From the NCBI GenBank assembly GCA_013396995.1, contig VWZP01001425.1:354010-418009 (forward strand): a stretch of 64,000 nt of DNA. Reading direction: 5' to 3'. Positions 58,409 to 64,000 of the stretch are shown here, in pieces. The stretch comes from Dicaeum eximium. Taxonomy: Eukaryota; Chordata; Aves; Passeriformes; Dicaeidae. The notes beneath the pieces were generated by a model. That model ran no database searches and had not been told where the DNA came from. It saw only the letters and a program-made list of their open reading frames with translations. Positions within the stretch are counted from its first letter, which is position 1; every line of letters starts with the position of its first letter. The position numbers and the translations under genes were made by a program.

Positions 58409-58638
58409 AAAGCTCCCTGCCCTGGTGGGGAAAGCTCCCTGCCCTGCCTGGAAAGCTCCCTGCCCTGGTGGGGAAAGCTCCCTGCCCTGGTGGGAAAGCT
58501 CCCTGCCCTGGTGGGAAAGCTCCCTGCCCTGCTGAGGAAAGCTCCCTGCCCTGCTGGGAAAGCTCCCTGCCCTGATGGGAAAGCTCCCTGCCCTGCTGGG
58601 GAAAGCTCCCTGCCCTGGTGGGAAACCTCCCTGCCAGG
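58409..58638. repeat. Minisatellite, 11 copies of 21-22 bp
   Basis: The core AAAGCTCCCTGCCCTG recurs with starts at 58409, 58431, 58452, 58474, 58495, 58516, 58538, 58559, 58580 and 58602, and a diverged last copy at 58623. Spacings alternate between 21 and 22 bp through gain or loss of one G. Translations across it are repetitive artefacts. Confidence 0.95.
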
Positions 58639-60261
58639 TTCAGCCGGGCAGGAGGGATTCCCATGTCTTTCAGAGTCCAGGAGAGGAGCTCTTAAGGCCA
58701 GGCAGAGGGAGAAGCTTCCTTCCAGCAGAGTACCCTTTCCAGAAAGCAGTCCTTTTGTGACAGCTTCAGAGGCGTTTCTCTCCATCGGCCCCACCCAGGG
58801 GACATGGCCTGTGCCACCAAGGTGACAGCGGGAGCAGGGCATGAGCCATTCACAGGCACATTCCGGGGCAGCCCCTGCCCACCTGCATCCATCCCAGAAC
58901 AATGAAAGGGATTTCATCCCGTTTGCAATTGGATTTGGAGGATGATCCTCTGAGGTGGGAGGTGTTTGCAGGGAGATTTCTCACAGCCATGGCAAAGCTT
59001 TCCTTCTGTCAGCAGTCAGTCAGAGGATGGAGTCAGGTATTCGCCAGGAACTGGCCTGGCAGTAGCCAAAGGATGGTTGTTACATGTCCAGTGCCACCTC
59101 AGAGACTGGGGGAGCCCAGGCTCACCACACCTGCCAAAGTCCAAGTAATGGATCCTGTTACATGGCCCACTACACAGATGTGCACTGGCACTGCGGCTCC
59201 AGTCTGAGCTCTGGGTGGTTTAGCAGGAACTCTTCTCTCTTAAACTTGACTTTGCTGAAAAGCTCCGCATGTTACCCTCATTACCTGCATGTCACTTTGC
59301 TTTCTCCTCTTTCAAGTTATTTGAGACTAAGCTGAAGCAGTGCAGAATTTCTGCTCCGTCCCTTGCTGATGTTGTGTTTGTGCCCTTTTTTTCCTGTCTT
59401 TTTATCAGGAATTCACAGGAAGATTAATCCCTCTTACTCCATGACAGTTTCGTTTCTTTAAGAATCTTTATTGAGGGATGTTCTAGAAAAGCTTTAAGAA
59501 AATCAGATTGCACTGTATCAGCCCAAATCTCTTGTATTAGCAGGGCTGGTTCCTCATCAGACGACTTGGATCTGTACATATAAACTCTGCTCTTGTCTTT
59601 CAGGCTCTGCCCCAGACATGTGTTTATTCATTGCTGCTAATTCTGATCAGTCCCACAGTTTTATACCCTTTTGCCTGTTCTGGAAATCAGACTTTGTGGT
59701 CTGTCATTCCCAGGGTCACTTCTAAAGCCTTTTGTAAAAATTTGTCACCTTCCAATCCTCAGATGCAAAGGAAGAAAGTTCAGCAATTTCATATTTGGGC
59801 TCCTTGAGGAAGCACTGTCGGCCTCTGGTGATTTGTTGCTCTGCCATATGAACCCTGCTGACCCCTGCGTAGTGAACGGCAGTGCAAGGAATTAATTTAA
59901 TTTTGCTGCTGTGCCCTTATCTTTCTTAATTCCCCCCTTTACTCTTTGCCCATCTATCAGCAGCTCTGGGTGACAGACAGGCTTCCTGCTTTTGTGTTGG
60001 AGAAGCTTTTATTAGCTCTACGAACTCTGATGATTGTTCTCCAGACCCTGTTTTGCCTTGCCTTATTGTGGGTTTGCACTTAGTGTGCTGGGTTTATATC
60101 CTTTTCTATTTTTGTTGTTTGGAAACAACTTCCATTTTCCTGAAAGTACCTTTTTTATTTCAGATAACTTCCTTTTTCCGTTGGTTTAAACCAAGCTTTG
60201 AATGTGTGGTGCGTTTCTTTCCCCTGGTGTGTCTCACACACGCTTGTGTCCCACGGTGTTG
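58639..60261. other. Unique non-coding DNA, no gene seen
   Basis: This is mixed DNA. The part at 59230-60200 is T-rich on the plus strand. No exon is recognised. Confidence 0.5.
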
Positions 60262-60417
60262 ACAGAATCCCAGGATGGTTTGGGTTGGAAGGGCCTGAAT
60301 GTTTACCACATCCCACCCCTGCCATGGCAGGGACACCTCCCACTGTCCCAGGTGCTCCCAGCCCTGTCCAGCCTGGCCTTGGGCACTGCCAGGGATCCAG
60401 GGGCAGCCACGGCTTCA
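60262..60417 (-). mobile_element. CR1 LINE 3' fragment (passerine-type)
   Basis: It is the reverse complement of a CR1 3' end: ACAGAATCCCAGGATGGTTT, GGGTTGGAAGGGCCTGAATG, CCACCCCTGCCATGGCAGGG, ACACCTCCCACTGTCCCAGG, CCAGCCTGGCCTTGGGCACT and GCCAGGGATCCAGGGGCAGC. It is truncated at about 156 bp. Confidence 0.92.
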
Positions 60418-63400
60418 GGTGTGGAGCACAGACAGAGCAGCAACAAACTGGGCAATAGCAAACAGTATTTCCTGAGAGTTCTGTAATTTCTAGTTCTAAA
60501 TTCCTGACAGCCGCAGATGTGTGACTGCAGCAAGAACCACTGGAATGGGAAAGTTGCTGTCCCAAAAACCTCGTGGCATCAGTTGTGTGACACCTCGTGG
60601 TCAGCTGCCCACGCAGGTGCCAAGCTGTGCACCCAAAAGGAGGGTTTTCCTTGGGAAGCAGAAGGTTTTGTGTGAATCAGGCTGTTCTCCCTGACTCTGC
60701 ACTGTGTTTGTTTTCCTTGCTGATGTCTCTGCTCCCTGCTGGGTACGTGAGCAGCCACACCAGGCTGTGCTGGTTAGGGCAGAAGAGACCACAGAGCCTC
60801 TGGCTTTGCTGCGGGCTGAGCCTGTGGTACTGATGAGCTGGGGGTTTCTGTGACAAAGCCACCCAAAGGTAGTTGATGGAGTCTTTTCCCTGTGAAGGCA
60901 GGAGGCTGGGAGGCAAAGTATACCTGTCACAAAGGTGCTACAGGACAGCCCTCAGTTCCCAGAATGGCTGGGAACTTTCACTGAGCTGGAACTGAACACA
61001 ACAAATATTAATGACTCCATGCTGTACCCAAACTTCTGCTTGTTTTGGTGCACTATTCCAAATCCTTCAAAATATTTTATATACTCCCTATTCTTTTATT
61101 TGTAGGCTTTGATCTGGAGAGTTTGTACTGACTTTTGCTGGTCTGAATAGGAACCATCTCCCCTGCTCGCTCATCAGCACCAGATCCTGCGACAGCTCCA
61201 GGTTTCCGCAGTGAGGTAGGAAGACCTAATTTTCATAAGCCTTGTAGAAGTGATTTTTGTGTTGGTCGCCCTCCTGGGATGTGTAATGTAAATCACCTGG
61301 ATTAGGAGAGATGTGATTACATGTAACAGAGCTGTTCTCAGGCAGAGTTGAGGGCTCTGTGCGCTCCCTGAGCTGCAGGGTTTGCTCTCTCCTGCTCCTC
61401 ATGGCCCTGTGGCTTTGTTTAAATGCCACCTGCCTGAAGTGTTCCTGAGCACCTCACTCGCTGGCCAGTAGTGTTGGCTCCTCTTACTTTCAATGAAAAT
61501 GTGTTTTTTGAACAAGGCCATCCACAGATTGTGTTTTTCCTGCATGCCTACAAAGCCTTGCCAGGCTGCAGCTCTGTCTGGGCTGGTGAAGAACCATCAG
61601 GGCTCTGTTACTTAATTATTTATGTTGACCTTAACTGTTAGTTTCTGTCATTAAAGAACAGGCCAAGTGATTAGTGCCCTTGACTTAATCTTCTTAGCAG
61701 GAAAACTGTCCCTTGAACGTCTGTCCTAATCAAACAGCCATAAGGTAGGATGAGACTCCTGATCTGGTTCATTTTCCATTTGAATTGGTGAAAGTAAATC
61801 ATATTTGGATGGTCTGTTACAATTTGTAAGTATGATTTTCCCAAAACCATGGTAAATTATGTGCTGGCAGAAAACACACCTTCCTGAACAGGGGACAAAT
61901 ATCCCTTTCCTTCCTACCAGTATCCCCACCATGAGATTTGGCACTGGAAAAATATCTGTGGTCTAAGTGTAGTAATTTAATTAAAAATTATTTTGTGTGT
62001 AAATAGACTTCAGTGAGTCACTGTGAAGTACTGCTTTTAATATATTTGTATATTTTTAGTCAATATAAGGTCATTCATAAACTCTGGGGTACTTGGTATT
62101 ACCAAATTAACCTTGTATGATACTGATAGCAATGGAAGGATTAATGACAGGTTTCAAAAAATACTAATCAGGGTTCTCTATCTTGATGGAAAATTGAGAA
62201 ATGTAAATTTGGAATTGGGTTTTTTCCGTGTATTTAGTTCTTGGGGGGGGTTTATCCTTTAAAGGAGGTTTCTTTCCTCTTTTCTTCCTATGTTTTTATC
62301 TGAAGTATTTTGTTTACAACACAAGTGCACACTTCAAGTTCTTGAGAATCATCAGACTTGTAATGGAAACCTTGGGAAATCGTGTGATAGGCAAACTCTC
62401 ATTTGCTTTATGCTCCCAATATGTCAGAGGAAAGCATCTACTTTTCCCCATTTAGTTAGGAAATGTTCCAGGCCTTGGTGTTCTTTGAGGGGGTGAAGAG
62501 TGTTCTTCAGGTGTTATAAACTGAAGCCAGAGATTTTGTGGAGGAATGGCAATGCTGAAATCCCACCTTCCCTGGGGTCAGTGTTCTTGATTTTGATATG
62601 AGAATGAGAGGGAAAAACAATGGATGGAGCACAGAAAGGACAGAAAAGCACTGAGAAGGTGGGACAGGAGGAGGTGGAAGGGGGTTGACACGGGGACAGT
62701 TGGAAAGATTTTGGAGAGACAACACTTGTGGTCAGTTGTGACTTTCTCGCACTATGATGTCCTGACTGATTTTGTTGTATCAGAGATTGCAAGTTTTCTT
62801 TAAGAATGTGTAGCACCTGCAAAAGAACTCAATTTTGGGACCAATCTGTGTGCTGTTTCCATTATTGACAGTGGCAGAAAAAGTGAGATTATGTTGTGGG
62901 ATTCCTGCCCAACCTCAGAGCTTCATCAGACTGAGTGGGGCAATGGGGCTGTGAGAAGGTGACACAAACTCAAAAAAACCCTGGTACTGGGGTGAAAGAG
63001 AAGAGAAGGGTGGTGAATGCCTCGGGGAGCTTTGGGGTGATTTACTTAATTAAAACTGCAGGTTAAATTGTGTTGAAGGGATATACACAGGTGATGAAAA
63101 GCAAGTGTGAGGTGAGTATGGAAGGACCTCACACAAGTAGAAAGAAGACAAGGAGAAAGCCTCCAGAGGAGAATTACTTTTCTGATGTCCATGGGAAAGT
63201 TGGCTTTTGTTTAGAAGAACTGTAATTTTTAAATTTATACAGCTGGTACAAGCAGGTACACTTTTATTTTGCCAAAGGGTGGGATATTGTGAGGCTCATG
63301 AGCTTTCAGGAGAAACCCCAGGCCTTAACCAGCTGAGGGGGAAAAATGGGCAATTTTGGTTCTGTGTCAGTAGAACACACTCTGTTCACTTTCCCTGTAA

Positions 63401-64000
63401 AGAGGAACTTTCTTCCCCATGCTAATCAGAATGGTTCTTTTGGACCTAGAATAGACTTGGTCATTAAACTGAAGGCTTTGATTTCAGCCTAGTGAGAAAA
63501 GGCCCTTGTTCACATACTGCGATAGTTTCATAGATTTAATTATGGGGTATTATTATAATTACCTGTTTAGTGGCTAATTGCTCTTCCATAAATGCAGAGG
63601 AGGAGGAGAACATGGTACCAAGGCTGTATTTCAGGGTACAAGAGGGTATTTGTTACTGTCTTAATGCTGCCTTGATCTTCTGGTATAAGAATGTAACGTA
63701 TTTTTAGTAAATTTCCTCTATTTTACTTCAATACCAAGAAAAACGCCTGGATGAGTTTGCAGCTCATCACCTGGGTGATATGCTGGCACATGAGAGACAG
63801 TTGTCATGTGATTTTCCAAAATACTTTTTAACTAGCACAAGGCTCTTTCAGAAGCTGCTGTGAAAATGTGGTTTTATTTCAGTGGCTCCAAAACCCATTG
63901 GCAGCACATCAACAGCCCAGCCATGGTCAGCAGGAACCTGAGCAAACGGGGCTCTGGGGCTGAGGACATACAGATTTGCCTAAAAATCCTGTTGACAAAT
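60418..64000. other. Unique AT-rich non-coding DNA, no gene seen
   Basis: No gene is recognised and no CR1 copy occurs here. TTAATTAA palindromes lie at 61977-61984 and 63046-63053. Homeodomain cores cluster at 63537-63580. The part at 61600-61740 holds TGATTAGTGCCC and TGACTTAATC words. These patches are weak enhancer candidates. Confidence 0.45.
63530..63600. promoter_or_regulatory. Homeodomain-site cluster
   Basis: TAATTA occurs at 63537-63542 and 63556-63561, and TAATTG at 63575-63580: three homeodomain core sites within 44 bases, in repeat-free DNA. Clusters of this kind occur in developmental enhancers, but AT-rich DNA also produces them by chance. Confidence 0.3.

Noticed and set aside
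58324..58917. Open frames on both strands with Pro, Gly, Ser and Gln rich repeats
   Set aside because: They are translations of the 21-22 bp minisatellite. The repeat is open in several frames, as expected by chance.
1..64000. tRNA, rRNA, CRISPR array, endogenous retrovirus or prokaryote-type operon
   Set aside because: I found no tRNA B-box in a cloverleaf context, no regular repeat-spacer array, no paired LTRs and no compact gene arrangement. The sequence is vertebrate-like.

Overview
The window looks like non-coding DNA from a bird, probably a songbird. The main evidence is at least eleven 5'-truncated 3' ends of CR1 LINE retrotransposons, whose sequence matches my memory of avian CR1. 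Several have the form I associate with passerines (a 'GCCAGAGGGCAGGGATGG' box followed by a 'GGATCCCTGGCAGTG' box). Much older repeats are also present: two diverged CR1 copies, one MIR-like SINE and one L2/L3/CR1-like tail. No search could be run, so species and locus remain unknown.

I recognise no protein-coding exon, tRNA, rRNA or CRISPR array on either strand. The open reading frames are short, overlap in all frames, lack recognisable domains, and often lie inside CR1 or minisatellite DNA. The window is best read as intergenic or deep-intronic sequence. Short exons or lncRNA exons cannot be excluded without RNA or cross-species data.

Layout: 0-8.4 kb is largely unique sequence with a GC-rich block holding a higher-order minisatellite (2680-3010) and a CpG-rich block (4740-5010). 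A MIR-like SINE lies at 8440-8640. From 8.6 to 36.4 kb the DNA is mostly unique, with one young CR1 (21.1 kb), two old CR1 copies (23.4 and 35.1 kb), one pyrimidine tract, and several AT-rich stretches that look like enhancer candidates. From 36.4 to 60.4 kb CR1 is much denser (10 of 11 young fragments). This part also holds an RFX X-box motif (41.6 kb), a PBX-MEIS motif (46.28 kb), the strongest CpG island (46985-47660) with a dimeric minisatellite and a 56-N assembly gap, a perfect 9-bp repeat (52.0 kb), a (GT)18 microsatellite (54.7 kb) and an 11-copy minisatellite (58.4 kb). The last 3.6 kb is unique AT-rich DNA with clustered homeodomain core sites.

No multi-gene system is present. The most useful leads are the CpG island with its gap, the 124-bp higher-order minisatellite, the RFX site beside a 43-nt pyrimidine tract, and the candidate conserved non-coding blocks.
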